NCBI RefSeq assembly: GCF_009859475.1
Contig: NZ_CP044549.1
Location: 2,294,001-2,358,000 of the forward strand
DNA length: 64,000 nucleotides
Reading direction: 5' to 3'
Origin: Hydrogenophaga sp. BPS33
GTDB lineage: Bacteria > Pseudomonadota > Gammaproteobacteria > Burkholderiales > Burkholderiaceae_C
The notes under the pieces: model-generated
Seen by the model: the letters and a program-made list of their open reading frames with translations, nothing else
What the model was told of the DNA's origin: nothing
Databases searched by the model: none
Position numbers and translations under genes: made by a program
Shown here: piece after piece, positions 16,848-24,758 of the stretch
Layout of the letters: every line of letters begins with the position of its first letter
How positions within the stretch are numbered: position 1 is the first letter of the stretch

Positions 16848-17444
16848 TCAGAACGATTGCCGGGCGAGCAGCCGCAGGGGCGGGTTGCCGCCCTGTAGGG
16901 CGGGGCGGGTCAGCAGGATCTCGCCCATGGCCGGGCGCACACCGGTGAGCGCGTGGATGTTCATGTCGTGCGTCACCAGCGCGAGGTTGCGCGGGGCCTG
17001 CGCGGTGCGAACCAGATCGAGCACGTCCTCGGTCTGCATGTCGCGCTCGTCCGGGCCGGAGAAGGCATTGAGCGCGGGCCACACCGTGTTCTGCTTGAAG
17101 GCCAGCAGGGCGGTGTCCTGGCAGCGGCACCAGGCGCTGGAGCGCACCTGGTGGATGCCGATGTGTTCGCGCAGGAACGCCGCCCCCATGCGGCGCGCCT
17201 GTTCGCGCCCGGCGGCGCTCAGGTTGCGCTGGGTGCCGCAGTCGCCCAGCGCGAAGCCGGGTGGGTCACCCGCGCCGGGCTCGGTCTGCGCGTGCCGTAA
17301 CAGGAGCACGCAGCCGCCTTCGCGCAGCAGGCTCCAGAACCCTGGCGTTTGCGGCAGGGCGAGGCTGGGGAGGGGTGTGAATGCCAGTGCCGTGGCCTGT
17401 GCGAAGCGACGGCGGTTCAGCGGCGTTGGTGGCGCCATGGGCAT
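16848..17444 (-). CDS. Exported histidine phosphatase family protein
   Basis: A 198-residue histidine phosphatase (phosphoglycerate-mutase-like fold). The catalytic loop LLLRHAQTEPG and the second active-site His (VTHDMNIHALTG) are present. A twin-arginine-like leader (LNRRRFAQATALAF) suggests export. Three starts are close together (GTG 17453, ATG 17444, ATG 17438); I used 17444. It follows the SDR gene directly, with overlapping or adjoining ends, so they form one transcript. Members of this branch often act on lipid A phosphate or phosphosugars; the substrate here is open. Confidence 0.75.
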   Translation of the reverse strand: MPMAPPTPLNRRRFAQATALAFTPLPSLALPQTPGFWSLLREGGCVLLLRHAQTEPGAGDPPGFALGDCGTQRNLSAAGREQARRMGAAFLREHIGIHQVRSSAWCRCQDTALLAFKQNTVWPALNAFSGPDERDMQTEDVLDLVRTAQAPRNLALVTHDMNIHALTGVRPAMGEILLTRPALQGGNPPLRLLARQSF

Positions 17445-17453
17445 GAATTCCAC

Positions 17454-18230
17454 TCAATCGCGCACATCGGCCACGGGGTTCGCGCCGAAGTCGGGGCGTT
17501 CCAGGCAGGCCAGCACTTGCGCGGCGGCTTCGGTGGGCGAAGCGAGGTGGCCTTGGCGCTTGAGCTGCACGAAGCGGTCGAGGTCGGGGAAGGCATTCGC
17601 GTCGCCCGCGCGCAGTTGCTGCTGCATATCGGTGTCGATCACGCCCGGCGCGAGCGAGACCAGCCGTGCGCCGTGTTCGCGTTGGGCTTCATCCAGGGCG
17701 CAGCAGCGGGTGAAGTGGTCCATGCCCGCCTTGGCCGCGCAATAGGGTGCTTGCGCGGCCATGGCGTGGCGGCCCAGGCCCGAAGAAATGTTGAGCACCT
17801 TGCGCGGCCCGCGCCAGCCGGCGCGCACCCAGGCGCCGGTGGCGCGCAGGAAGGCGGCCGTGAGGTGCATCGGCGCTTCCAGGCCCACGCGCAAGGCGTT
17901 GCTGAGGTCCTCGGGCGGGCATTCGTCCAGCGGGCCGATGCGCGGGATCACGCCCGCGTTGTTGATGAGGGTGACGCTGGCAAAGCCGCTGGCCTGCTGC
18001 TCGCCCAGCCAGTCTTGCAGCCGTTGGGCCGCGCCGGTGGTGTCGGCCAGGTCCTGCGCCCATTGGGTGAGCGGTGCGTCGGCTTTTTGTGCGGCGTCGG
18101 CCAGTTCGGGGTTGATGTGGCGCGAGATGCAGAGCAGGTGGCGCTCGGGTTGCAGCAGTTGCAGGGCCATGGCCAGGCCCATGCCGCGCGAGGCGCCGGT
18201 GAGGACGGTGAGGTGGTGGGGTTGGGGCAT
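17454..18230 (-). CDS. Short-chain dehydrogenase/reductase
   Basis: A 258-residue classical SDR. The Rossmann glycine motif TGASRGMG (residues 11-18), the NNAG segment and the active-site YCAAK are all present, with an upstream Ser in NISSG. The C-terminus includes APGVIDTDMQQQ, typical of NADP-linked sepiapterin-reductase-like or benzil-reductase-like members. The gene starts two bases after the RluA stop and ends next to the phosphatase gene, giving a three-gene minus-strand operon. The substrate is unknown. Confidence 0.85.
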   Translation of the reverse strand: MPQPHHLTVLTGASRGMGLAMALQLLQPERHLLCISRHINPELADAAQKADAPLTQWAQDLADTTGAAQRLQDWLGEQQASGFASVTLINNAGVIPRIGPLDECPPEDLSNALRVGLEAPMHLTAAFLRATGAWVRAGWRGPRKVLNISSGLGRHAMAAQAPYCAAKAGMDHFTRCCALDEAQREHGARLVSLAPGVIDTDMQQQLRAGDANAFPDLDRFVQLKRQGHLASPTEAAAQVLACLERPDFGANPVADVRD

Positions 18231-18232
18231 GT

Positions 18233-18877
18233 TCAGAAAGGGCAGGGGCTGTAAAAGCGCATCTTCGCACCATGCAGCGGATGGGGCAGCTCGAGTTCGT
18301 GCGCGTGCAGCAGCAGGCGGGGCGAGAGGGCCTGCTGCTCGGGCGAAGCATAGAGTGCATCGCCCAGGATGGGGTGGCCGATGGCTTGCAGGTGCACGCG
18401 CAGCTGGTGGGTGCGCCCGGTCACGGGTTCGAGTTCGAGCCGCGTCGTGTGGCCATCGGATGGGGCGGCGAGCCGCCAGCGCGTGGTGCTGGGTTTGCCG
18501 AGTTCGGCGCTCACGATGCTGCGCGGCCGGTTGGGCCAGTCGATGGTAAGTGGCAGGTCGATGGTGTTCCAGCCGTTGTCGGGCATGGGGTTGTGCAGCC
18601 TGCCGGCCACCACGGCGGTATAGCGCTTGTGCACCTGGCGTTGCTCGAAGGCGCGGCCGAGGGCGCGTTGGGCCTGCAGGCCGCGCGCCATCACCACGAG
18701 GCCGGATGTGGCCATGTCGAGCCGGTGCACCACGAGGGCGTCGGGCCAGCGGGCCTGGGCGCGGGCGCTCAGGCAGTCCTGCTTGTCGGGGCCTCTTCCT
18801 GGGACGGCGAGCAGCCCCGCAGGCTTTTCGAGGACCAGCATCTGTTCGTCTTCGTGGATGGCGTCGAGTTCGCTCAT
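18233..18877 (-). CDS. RluA-family pseudouridine synthase
   Basis: A 214-residue pseudouridine synthase of the RluA family. The catalytic motif HRLDMATSG carries the nucleophilic Asp, and VTGRTHQLRVHLQAIGHPILGD is the family's second signature. The protein lacks an S4 RNA-binding domain, as RluA (23S rRNA U746/tRNA U32) does, in contrast to RluC/D. It is the first gene of the RluA-SDR-phosphatase unit. The exact RNA target cannot be assigned from sequence alone. Confidence 0.87.
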   Translation of the reverse strand: MSELDAIHEDEQMLVLEKPAGLLAVPGRGPDKQDCLSARAQARWPDALVVHRLDMATSGLVVMARGLQAQRALGRAFEQRQVHKRYTAVVAGRLHNPMPDNGWNTIDLPLTIDWPNRPRSIVSAELGKPSTTRWRLAAPSDGHTTRLELEPVTGRTHQLRVHLQAIGHPILGDALYASPEQQALSPRLLLHAHELELPHPLHGAKMRFYSPCPF

Positions 18878-18905
18878 CTTTTTTTCGCTCGCTGCATCTC
18901 GCGGG

Positions 18906-19002
18906 CGCGTGAGCGATGGGCGCTCTGCTCCGCGGGTGTCCCCCGCCGGCTGGTGCCGGCTCCTCCTTTACCCCGCTGCGCAGAACGCCCATCGCTCACG
19001 CG
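18906..19002. repeat. Palindromic dispersed repeat, intact copy
   Basis: Two perfect 17-base arms (CGCGTGAGCGATGGGCG at 18906-18922 and its complement at 18986-19002) enclose a GC-rich core. Read on the minus strand, the core runs GCAGCGGGGTAAAG, GAGGAGCCGG, a CCAGCCGGC hairpin and then GGGGGACACCCGCGGAGC. The same core recurs, inverted, about 60 bases to the right, where it is split by the IS110 element. It lies upstream of rluA, in the gap before the transposase gene. Confidence 0.75.
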
Positions 19003-19098
19003 CAGAGGAAGCGGTGGCACACCCACGGACCGAGTGCCCACGAGGTCATCGGTGGCCATGGGGTGCGGCGCAGCGGGGTAAAGACACCGTTGTGCCTG

Positions 19099-20085
19099 TC
19101 AAGTGTTTGCATCGCAGAAACGAGTGGCATCGAAAGGTGTTCTGGATTTGAGCACGCCATAAACGATGGCCAACAGCTTGTGCATACATGCCACGACGAT
19201 CACTTTGCCCGGTTTGTTCTGAGCCTTCAAACGTTGCCAGAACGCGGCCACAGCCGGGTTGTGCCGGCCCGCGACCATGGCCGGGAAGTACAGCGCATGC
19301 TTGAGCTGACGGTGGCCCTGCGCGTGCGTGCCGCCCCGCTTGTTCAGCGATGTGCCGGACTGACGGATCGCGGGCGACAGACTCGCGTAGGCAATCAACG
19401 CCTTGACGCTCTTGAACCGTTCGGGTCGGCCAATGTAGGCCAGCAACTGAGGGATGGTCCGATCGCCCAGTCCGGGGATGCTGTGCAACAGCTGGGCACG
19501 TCCTCGCAGATGCGGATCGTCGTCAATGGTTTGACGGATTTGCGCCTTGACCTGGGCGATCGTCTTGTCCAGGGTCGCCAGCATCTCGTGCAGCGAGGCT
19601 TGCACAACGCCATGGGCCACCTCCAGGCGGTTGGCCTCGCTCTGGCGCATTTCCTGCAGGGCATCCAGTCTGGCGACCAAGGCCTGCAGCGCACGCACAC
19701 CAGGCGCTGGCGCCTCCCACAGCTCGGGCGAGGCCATGCGGCAGAACCGCGCCAGGCTCTTCGAATCCCCCTGGTCGGTCTTGTTGCGCGTGCCCTCGAG
19801 TTCGATGAACCGCTTGACCCTCAAGGGGTTGACCACCGAGACCCGCACACCCAGGTCGTGCAGGTGCAGTGCCAGCGGTTCGTGGTACGAGCCTGTGGCT
19901 TCCATGCAAACATGCAGCGCAGCGAGCTCCTGGCCTTGCGGCAGGTGGGTCTGCAGCCATTGATGCAAGGCTGCGAAGCCCATGCCTGAATTGGCAAACA
20001 CCTTGCAGCGGTACTTGCCTTCGTCGTTGAGCAAGGCCACATCGAGCTTGGCCTTGCTGACATCCACGCCCAGCGATGAAGTCAT
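19099..20085 (-). CDS. IS110-family transposase (DEDD recombinase)
   Basis: A 328-residue transposase. The RuvC-like N-terminal domain shows the DEDD acidic residues: D8 in GVDVSKAKLD, E62 in MEATGSYHEP, and D104 and D107 in NKTDQGDSKS. The middle is a coiled region (about 130-190). The C-terminal Tnp-20 domain has IPGLGDRTIPQLLAYIGRP and the Ser-containing SGTSLNKRGG expected for the catalytic serine. The ATG at 20085 is preceded by AGGAGAACGGC. It is full length for the family and shows no frameshift, so the element may be active. Confidence 0.95.
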   Translation of the reverse strand: MTSSLGVDVSKAKLDVALLNDEGKYRCKVFANSGMGFAALHQWLQTHLPQGQELAALHVCMEATGSYHEPLALHLHDLGVRVSVVNPLRVKRFIELEGTRNKTDQGDSKSLARFCRMASPELWEAPAPGVRALQALVARLDALQEMRQSEANRLEVAHGVVQASLHEMLATLDKTIAQVKAQIRQTIDDDPHLRGRAQLLHSIPGLGDRTIPQLLAYIGRPERFKSVKALIAYASLSPAIRQSGTSLNKRGGTHAQGHRQLKHALYFPAMVAGRHNPAVAAFWQRLKAQNKPGKVIVVACMHKLLAIVYGVLKSRTPFDATRFCDANT

Positions 20086-20104
20086 GCCGTTCTCCTGTCA
20101 ACAA

Positions 20105-20270
20105 CAGCGCCATATCCGACTTGCGCATCCTGATATGCGAGGTCGCCGCTGGCCACAGACCGGCGGCGCCCCAAGACACCGTTCGAGCTACAGCGTCGAA
20201 TCCGAGAGCGTGCCCCACTCTTTACCGCGGGAGGCAATTCCAAAGGAGGAGATCGGGGTCACACTACGGG
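20105..20270 (-). ncRNA. Putative IS110 bridge RNA
   Basis: The non-coding left end of the IS holds four short matches in the order known for IS621-type bridge RNAs. In the RNA's own 5'-3' order: a target guide at 20242-20251 (plus-strand AAAGGAGGAG, identical to the interrupted target), a second target guide at 20220-20226 (plus-strand CTTTACC, the other target half inverted), a donor guide at 20174-20183 (AGACACCGTT, identical to the right end with its core) and a second donor guide at 20130-20136 (CTGATAT, the left end inverted). CCCC/GGGG closes the first loop, and CGCCGC/GCGGCG forms a hairpin between the donor guides. The RNA's exact ends are not known. Confidence 0.75.
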
Positions 20271-20438
20271 CTCTCTTCGGCGCGAGGAGAGCAGTTTGAA
20301 CAATATCAGGAGGAGCCGCCCTCCCGGCGGCGGGGGACACCCGCGGAGCCGTGCCCCGTGGTCGCCGATGGCCGGATCAACCGGAGAAAACAAAACAGAC
20401 ATCCCGCCATTGTCCAGGAGGCAAAGGACAATACGGCC

Positions 20439-21440
20439 ATGCTCTTGCTCGCCCCCATGGAAGGTTTGCTCGATGCCACCCTGCGCGATGTGCTCACGCG
20501 CACCGGTGGCATTGACCGTTGCGTGAGCGAGTTCATCCGTGTGACCACCACCGTGCTGCCCGAGCGCGCGTTCTACCGCGTGGTGCCCGAACTGCGCAAC
20601 GGCGGTTACACGCGCGCGGGCGTGCCGGTACGCGCGCAATTGCTGGGTTCCGATCCCACGCTGCTGGCCGAGAACGCCGAGCGCCTGGCCAGCCTGGGTC
20701 CGCATGGCATCGACCTCAACTTCGGCTGCCCCGCCAAGACCGTGAACCAGAGCCGAGGCGGTGCGGTGCTGCTCGACGAGCCCGAGCTGATCCACCGCAT
20801 CGTGGCAGCGGTGCGCCGCGCCGTGCCCGCGAATGTGCCGGTGTCGGCCAAGATGCGCCTGGGGTTCAACGACGACGATCGGGCCGAAGAATGTGCCCAT
20901 GCCATCGCCGAGGCCGGCGCGGACGAACTCGTGATCCACGCGCGCACCAAGGCCCATGGCTACCGGCCGCCCGCGTATTGGGAGCGGCTGGCCGAAGTGC
21001 GCGCCTCGCTGCCCGCCCACCTGCGCCTGCCGGTGATCGCCAACGGCGAAATCTGGACCGTGGCCGACGCCCGGCGCTGCCGCGAAGTGACCGGCTGCGA
21101 ACACCTCATGATCGGCCGCGGCATGGTCACCAACCCGGGCCTGGCGCTGGCCATCCAAGGGCAGGGCGGCGTGCCCTGGCGGGTGCTGCCACCGCTCTTC
21201 GAGCTGTTCTGGCAACAGGTGAGCGCGCGCGTGGAACGGCGCCACCGCGCCGGGCGGCTCAAGCAATGGCTCAATTACCTGCGCAAGCACTACCCCGAGG
21301 CGCAGGCTGCGTTCGACGAACTGCGCCTGGTGCACGAACCTGCAGCCATCGAAGCCTGGCTGCGGCATGCCCAGAGCTCCCAGTTGCCTACCACAGCGGC
21401 AATCTTCCAGCCGGCTGCGGAAATAGCGCCGGCGTGTTAA
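20439..21440 (+). CDS. dusC: tRNA-dihydrouridine(16) synthase DusC
   Basis: A 333-residue flavoenzyme that reduces uridine to dihydrouridine in tRNA. Its opening MLLLAPMEGLLD and the segments NFGCPAKTVNQSRGGAVLL (with the catalytic Cys), HARTKAHGY and NGEIW are the signatures of the DusC branch. Length is normal. The ATG at 20439 is used; the longer open frame upstream runs through the split repeat and the IS. Before the IS inserted, this gene would have been the divergent neighbour of rluA, about 335 bases away, so the IS may have changed its promoter region. Confidence 0.93.
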   Translation: MLLLAPMEGLLDATLRDVLTRTGGIDRCVSEFIRVTTTVLPERAFYRVVPELRNGGYTRAGVPVRAQLLGSDPTLLAENAERLASLGPHGIDLNFGCPAKTVNQSRGGAVLLDEPELIHRIVAAVRRAVPANVPVSAKMRLGFNDDDRAEECAHAIAEAGADELVIHARTKAHGYRPPAYWERLAEVRASLPAHLRLPVIANGEIWTVADARRCREVTGCEHLMIGRGMVTNPGLALAIQGQGGVPWRVLPPLFELFWQQVSARVERRHRAGRLKQWLNYLRKHYPEAQAAFDELRLVHEPAAIEAWLRHAQSSQLPTTAAIFQPAAEIAPAC

Positions 21441-21473
21441 CTTCCGGCCCCGGACTCGAACCACCACGCCTGT

Positions 21474-23033
21474 ATGACCTCTCTAGAACAACGGTTGGCC
21501 ACCTTCCAGGGGGATCGCCTGCGCGGTATGCGCCGTGGCATTGAAAAGGAAAGCCTGCGCGCCCAGCCCGACGGTAAACTGGCCGCCACGCCGCACCCGG
21601 CAGCGCTGGGCAGCGCGCTGACCCACCCGCACATCACCACCGACTACAGCGAGTCGCAGCTCGAACTCATCACGGGCGTGCACGACAGCGTCGAAGGCTG
21701 CCTGGCCGAGCTCACCGAAGTCCACCAATACACCGTCAACAGCCTGCGCGCCAAGGGCGACGAAATGATGTGGGCGTCGAGCATGCCCTGCGGCCTGCCA
21801 CCCGACGAAACCATTCCGATCGGACGCTACGGTTCTTCCAACGTCGGGCGGGCCAAGAGCGTCTACCGCATGGGCCTGGCGCACCGCTATGGCCGGCGCA
21901 TGCAGACCATTTCGGGCATCCACTACAACTGGTCGCTGCCCGGCGTCGACAACGACGGCTACTTCGCGCTCATCCGCAATTTCCGCCGGCACGCCTTTCT
22001 GCTGCTCACGCTGTTTGGCGCGTCGCCCGCGCTGTGTTCCACCTTCGTCGAAGGCCGCCAGCACGAGCTGCAGAAGCTGGGCGATGGCGGCACGCTGTAC
22101 ATGCCGCACGGCACCTCGCTGCGCATGGGCCGCCTGGGTTACCAGAGCGAGGCCCAGGCCACGCTGGCCGTGAGCTACAACGACCTCGAAGGCTATGCGG
22201 CCTCTTTGCACGATGCGCTTACACGCCCCTGGCCCGCGTACGAGGCGGTGGGCATCCGCAACCCGGGTGGCGACTACAACCAGCTGGCCACCACGCTGCT
22301 GCAGATCGAGAACGAGTTCTACGGCACCATCCGCCCCAAACGCGTGATCAAGCCCGGGGAGCGCCCGCTGCATGCGCTGCGCGAACGCGGTGTCGAATAC
22401 ATCGAAGTGCGGCTCATGGATCTCAATCCCTTCGAACCGATCGGCATCGGTGCGTCCACGCTGCGTTTTCTCGACGTATTTCTGCTGCACTGCCTCTTGT
22501 CGGACAGCCCGCCGGACACGCCGGCTGAAATCCGCGAGCTCGCGCACAACCAGCACCTGACCGCCGCGCGGGGCCGCGAACCTGGCCTGAACCTCCTGCG
22601 CCGGGGTGAAAGCGTGCCGCTGGTGCAATGGGGTGCGGAATTGCTCGACCAGCTCGGCCCGATTGCCGCGATGCTGGATGCCGCGCAAGGTGGCGACGCG
22701 CACGTGCGCTCGGTGGCCCTGGCCCGAGGCCAACTCAAGGACCCCGACACCTTGCCTTCTGCGCGCGTGCTGCAGGCCATGCACAAACACCATGGCGACT
22801 CGTTCGTTGCCTTTGCGCGTGCGCAATCGCACCTGACCCACCAGCAACTGGCCGCTCTGCCCTGGTCGCACGCGCAGCAGGCGCGGTTCGAGGCCATGGC
22901 CGCCCAATCGGTGGAAGACCAACGCGCCATCGAAGCCGCCGACACCATGCCGTTCGAAATCTACCGGCAGGAATACGTCTCCCCAGCCCGGCTGGGCCGT
23001 CCCCGCACACAGACCACGCCGCTGGCAGTTTGA
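21474..23033 (+). CDS. gshA: Glutamate-cysteine ligase
   Basis: A 519-residue GshA of the proteobacterial type, catalysing the first step of glutathione synthesis (ATP-dependent gamma-glutamylcysteine formation). Hallmarks are RRGIEKESLRAQPDG at the start, ITTDYSESQLELIT, SGIHYNWSLP and the ENEFYGTIRPKR block. The length matches the family. It lies 33 bases after dusC on the same strand and may be co-transcribed. No gshB is present in the window. Confidence 0.96.
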   Translation: MTSLEQRLATFQGDRLRGMRRGIEKESLRAQPDGKLAATPHPAALGSALTHPHITTDYSESQLELITGVHDSVEGCLAELTEVHQYTVNSLRAKGDEMMWASSMPCGLPPDETIPIGRYGSSNVGRAKSVYRMGLAHRYGRRMQTISGIHYNWSLPGVDNDGYFALIRNFRRHAFLLLTLFGASPALCSTFVEGRQHELQKLGDGGTLYMPHGTSLRMGRLGYQSEAQATLAVSYNDLEGYAASLHDALTRPWPAYEAVGIRNPGGDYNQLATTLLQIENEFYGTIRPKRVIKPGERPLHALRERGVEYIEVRLMDLNPFEPIGIGASTLRFLDVFLLHCLLSDSPPDTPAEIRELAHNQHLTAARGREPGLNLLRRGESVPLVQWGAELLDQLGPIAAMLDAAQGGDAHVRSVALARGQLKDPDTLPSARVLQAMHKHHGDSFVAFARAQSHLTHQQLAALPWSHAQQARFEAMAAQSVEDQRAIEAADTMPFEIYRQEYVSPARLGRPRTQTTPLAV

Positions 23034-23116
23034 AGCCTTGAGCGGTGCACTAGGGTTTGCACGCAGCAGACCGCTGCTCCCACGCCCTATGCTGCGCTTT
23101 TTTGCCGGAGACCACC

Positions 23117-24013
23117 ATGACCCGTCTGAGCGCCGCCGATTTCGACCAGGAACTGCTGATCCTGTTCGATGCCTACGTGCATGGAGATATCGATCGCCGC
23201 GCGTTTCTGGATCGGGCCAAGAAGTTCGCGGTGGGTGGCATGACCGCAGCAGGATTGCTCGCCGCGCTTACGCCGAACTTCGCGGCTGGGCAGGTGGTGC
23301 CGGCGAACGACACGCGCATCAAGACCGAGACCGTGAGCGTGCCGTCTCCCCTGGGCTACGGGACCATCAAGGCGTATGTGGCCAAGCCAGTGGCGCCCCC
23401 AGCCGGTGGGCGACTGCCTTCGGTGCTGGTCGTGCACGAAAACCGGGGGCTGAACCCGCACATCGAAGACATCGCGCGCCGCCTGGCCGTGGACGGCTAC
23501 CTGGCGTTCGCTCCAGACGCGCTCACGCCGCTGGGCGGTTACCCGGGCGACGAAGACAAGGCCCGCGCGTTGTTCGCCCAGCTCGACCAGGCCAAGACCC
23601 GGCAGGACTTCCTGGCCTCGGCGGCCGCGCTCAAGGCGCGGCCCGACAGCAACGGCCGTGTGGGCGTGGTGGGCTTTTGTTATGGCGGTGGCATTGCGCA
23701 CATGCTGGCCACTGAAATCCCGGATCTGGCGGCGGCCGTGCCGTACTACGGCAACCAGCCACCGGCGGAAGCGGCAGCCCGGGTCAAGGCGCCGCTGCTG
23801 ATCCATTTCGCGGCGGTGGACGAGCGCATCAACGCCGCCTGGCCAACCTACGAGAGCGCTCTCAAGGCGGCCGGTGTGCGCTACACCGCGCACCAATACC
23901 CGGGCACCCAGCACGGCTTCAACAACGACACCACGCCACGTTTCGATGCGGCTGCCGCGAAGTTGTCCTGGGACCGCACGATGGCGTTCTTCAAGCAGCA
24001 GCTGATGGTGTGA
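23117..24013 (+). CDS. Dienelactone hydrolase family protein with a twin-Arg-like leader
   Basis: A 298-residue alpha/beta hydrolase. The DLH signature with Cys nucleophile (GFCYGGG), the later Asp and the His of TQHGFNN form the catalytic triad. The first 60 residues include a DRRAFLDRAKK segment followed by a hydrophobic stretch (FAVGGMTAAGLLAAL), which resembles a Tat signal preceded by a short N-terminal extension; such exported DLH proteins are common in Burkholderiales. The ATG at 23117 follows CCGGAG. The substrate is not established; dienelactone itself is only one possibility. Confidence 0.88.
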   Translation: MTRLSAADFDQELLILFDAYVHGDIDRRAFLDRAKKFAVGGMTAAGLLAALTPNFAAGQVVPANDTRIKTETVSVPSPLGYGTIKAYVAKPVAPPAGGRLPSVLVVHENRGLNPHIEDIARRLAVDGYLAFAPDALTPLGGYPGDEDKARALFAQLDQAKTRQDFLASAAALKARPDSNGRVGVVGFCYGGGIAHMLATEIPDLAAAVPYYGNQPPAEAAARVKAPLLIHFAAVDERINAAWPTYESALKAAGVRYTAHQYPGTQHGFNNDTTPRFDAAAAKLSWDRTMAFFKQQLMV

Positions 24014-24047
24014 GTGGGTGCCTTCGCGCACGCTCTCCGGCGAGCCT

Positions 24048-24175
24048 GCCTGAACCCAGAGGCATCAAGGGTCCGGCTCCGCCGGCCCGAGATGCCGTCC
24101 CCCCTCGAAGCGCCGAAGGCGCGCCACGGAGGGGGGACGCCGCGCAGCGGCGCAGGGGGTGTTTCCAGTTCAGGC
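24048..24175. repeat. Structured hairpin repeat between convergent genes
   Basis: A nested hairpin element. The outer arms GCCTGAAC and GTTCAGGC (24048-24055 and 24168-24175) enclose a 10-base stem GTCCCCCCTC/GAGGGGGGAC (about 24099-24137) with an inner GCGCC-GAA-GGCGC hairpin, and then a GCCGCGCAGCGGCGC hairpin. The right outer arm overlaps the stop of the minus-strand SRPBCC gene. It probably serves as a two-way terminator; similar elements are dispersed in Comamonadaceae genomes as I know them. Confidence 0.6.
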
Positions 24176-24640
24176 CTCGCCGCCAAAGCGTTTGATGAGG
24201 TTGGCGATGTACTTCTCCACCAGCTTCTCGAACTCGGCCTCGACCACCGGCGACACCACCATCTTCATCAGCCCAGGCAGCGGTACCTCGATCTGACCCT
24301 GGATGGCCAGCGTGAGCCCGGTGGACTTCTTGTTGTCCACGATCTTCCAGTGGCCGCCCACCTGCGCATTGCCCACGCCCTTGACGGGCGTCCACTTCAC
24401 CGTGCCGCGCGCCTGGTCGCTCACGTACTTGCTGGCGTACACCGTCTGGATGTTCACCTGCGCAGTGCCGACCTTCTCCATCTCCCACTGGTAGACCCCG
24501 CCACCCAGGTCGGTGAGCTTCTCTACCTTGGGAAAGTGCCTCACCGATTCGGGCACGTCGGACAACACCTCGAACACGTCGGCGGCCTTGGCCTTGACGT
24601 CGAATTCATAGCCAAGATCGATCTTGACGGTGATGCTCAT
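24170..24640 (-). CDS. SRPBCC family protein (polyketide cyclase/START-like)
   Basis: A 156-residue single-domain SRPBCC protein. It starts MSITVKIDLGYEFDVKAKAADVFEVLSDVPES in outline, with the family's conserved helix after the first strand and the V-G-G-H-W-K-I strand pattern. The C-terminal helix (EAEFEKLVEKYIANLIKRFG) closes the cavity. The ligand and function are unknown. The ATG at 24640 follows GAGGGGC. It is read divergently from ylqF, 118 bases away, and convergently with the hydrolase, with a hairpin repeat between. Confidence 0.8.
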   Translation of the reverse strand: MSITVKIDLGYEFDVKAKAADVFEVLSDVPESVRHFPKVEKLTDLGGGVYQWEMEKVGTAQVNIQTVYASKYVSDQARGTVKWTPVKGVGNAQVGGHWKIVDNKKSTGLTLAIQGQIEVPLPGLMKMVVSPVVEAEFEKLVEKYIANLIKRFGGEA

Positions 24641-24758
24641 GGGTGCCCCTCGTGTTGGTTTGTGCGTGCGATTGTAGAGACGGGAGAGGGGCGGTAACGT
24701 GGGAATTACACCAAGGCACAATGCTTGTTTTTCCGATCTGCGACGCGCCACTTTCCCC

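Larger units (their letters stand above)
19084..20309 (-). mobile_element. IS110-family insertion sequence
   Basis: About 1226 bases, bounded by an AG dinucleotide (CT on the coding strand) at 19082-19083 and 20308-20309. Removing the element with one AG restores the repeat core GGGTAAAGGAGGAGCC. IS110 elements lack terminal inverted repeats, insert at a core dinucleotide and carry a non-coding left end that encodes a bridge RNA; all of this fits here. The transposase (19099-20085) is intact. The left end, relative to the transposase, is the 222-base stretch after 20085. No second copy is seen in the window. Confidence 0.85.
19047..20370. repeat. Second copy of the palindromic repeat, split by IS110
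   Basis: The left half is 19047-19083 and the right half 20310-20370. Joined, they read GCAGCGGGGTAAAG then GAGGAGCCG, the same core as the intact copy at 18906-19002, ending GGGGGACACCCGCGGAGC. The outer arms (19047-19069 and 20348-20370) are complementary at 18 of 23 positions but differ in sequence from the arms of the first copy. This gives the empty site and fixes the ends of the insertion. Confidence 0.75.

Noticed and set aside
15205..17745. Very long plus-strand open frame opposite bktB
   Set aside because: It has no ribosome-binding site or domain, and its product is Arg/His/Val-rich, as expected for the antisense of a GC-rich thiolase gene. Only the 15340-15560 part is not explained by antisense coding, and that lacks gene boundaries.
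21441..21473. GGACTCGAACC, resembling a tRNA T-arm on the minus strand
   Set aside because: The flanking bases do not form the T stem or an acceptor stem, no anticodon arm is present, and the segment lies in the short gap between dusC and gshA.
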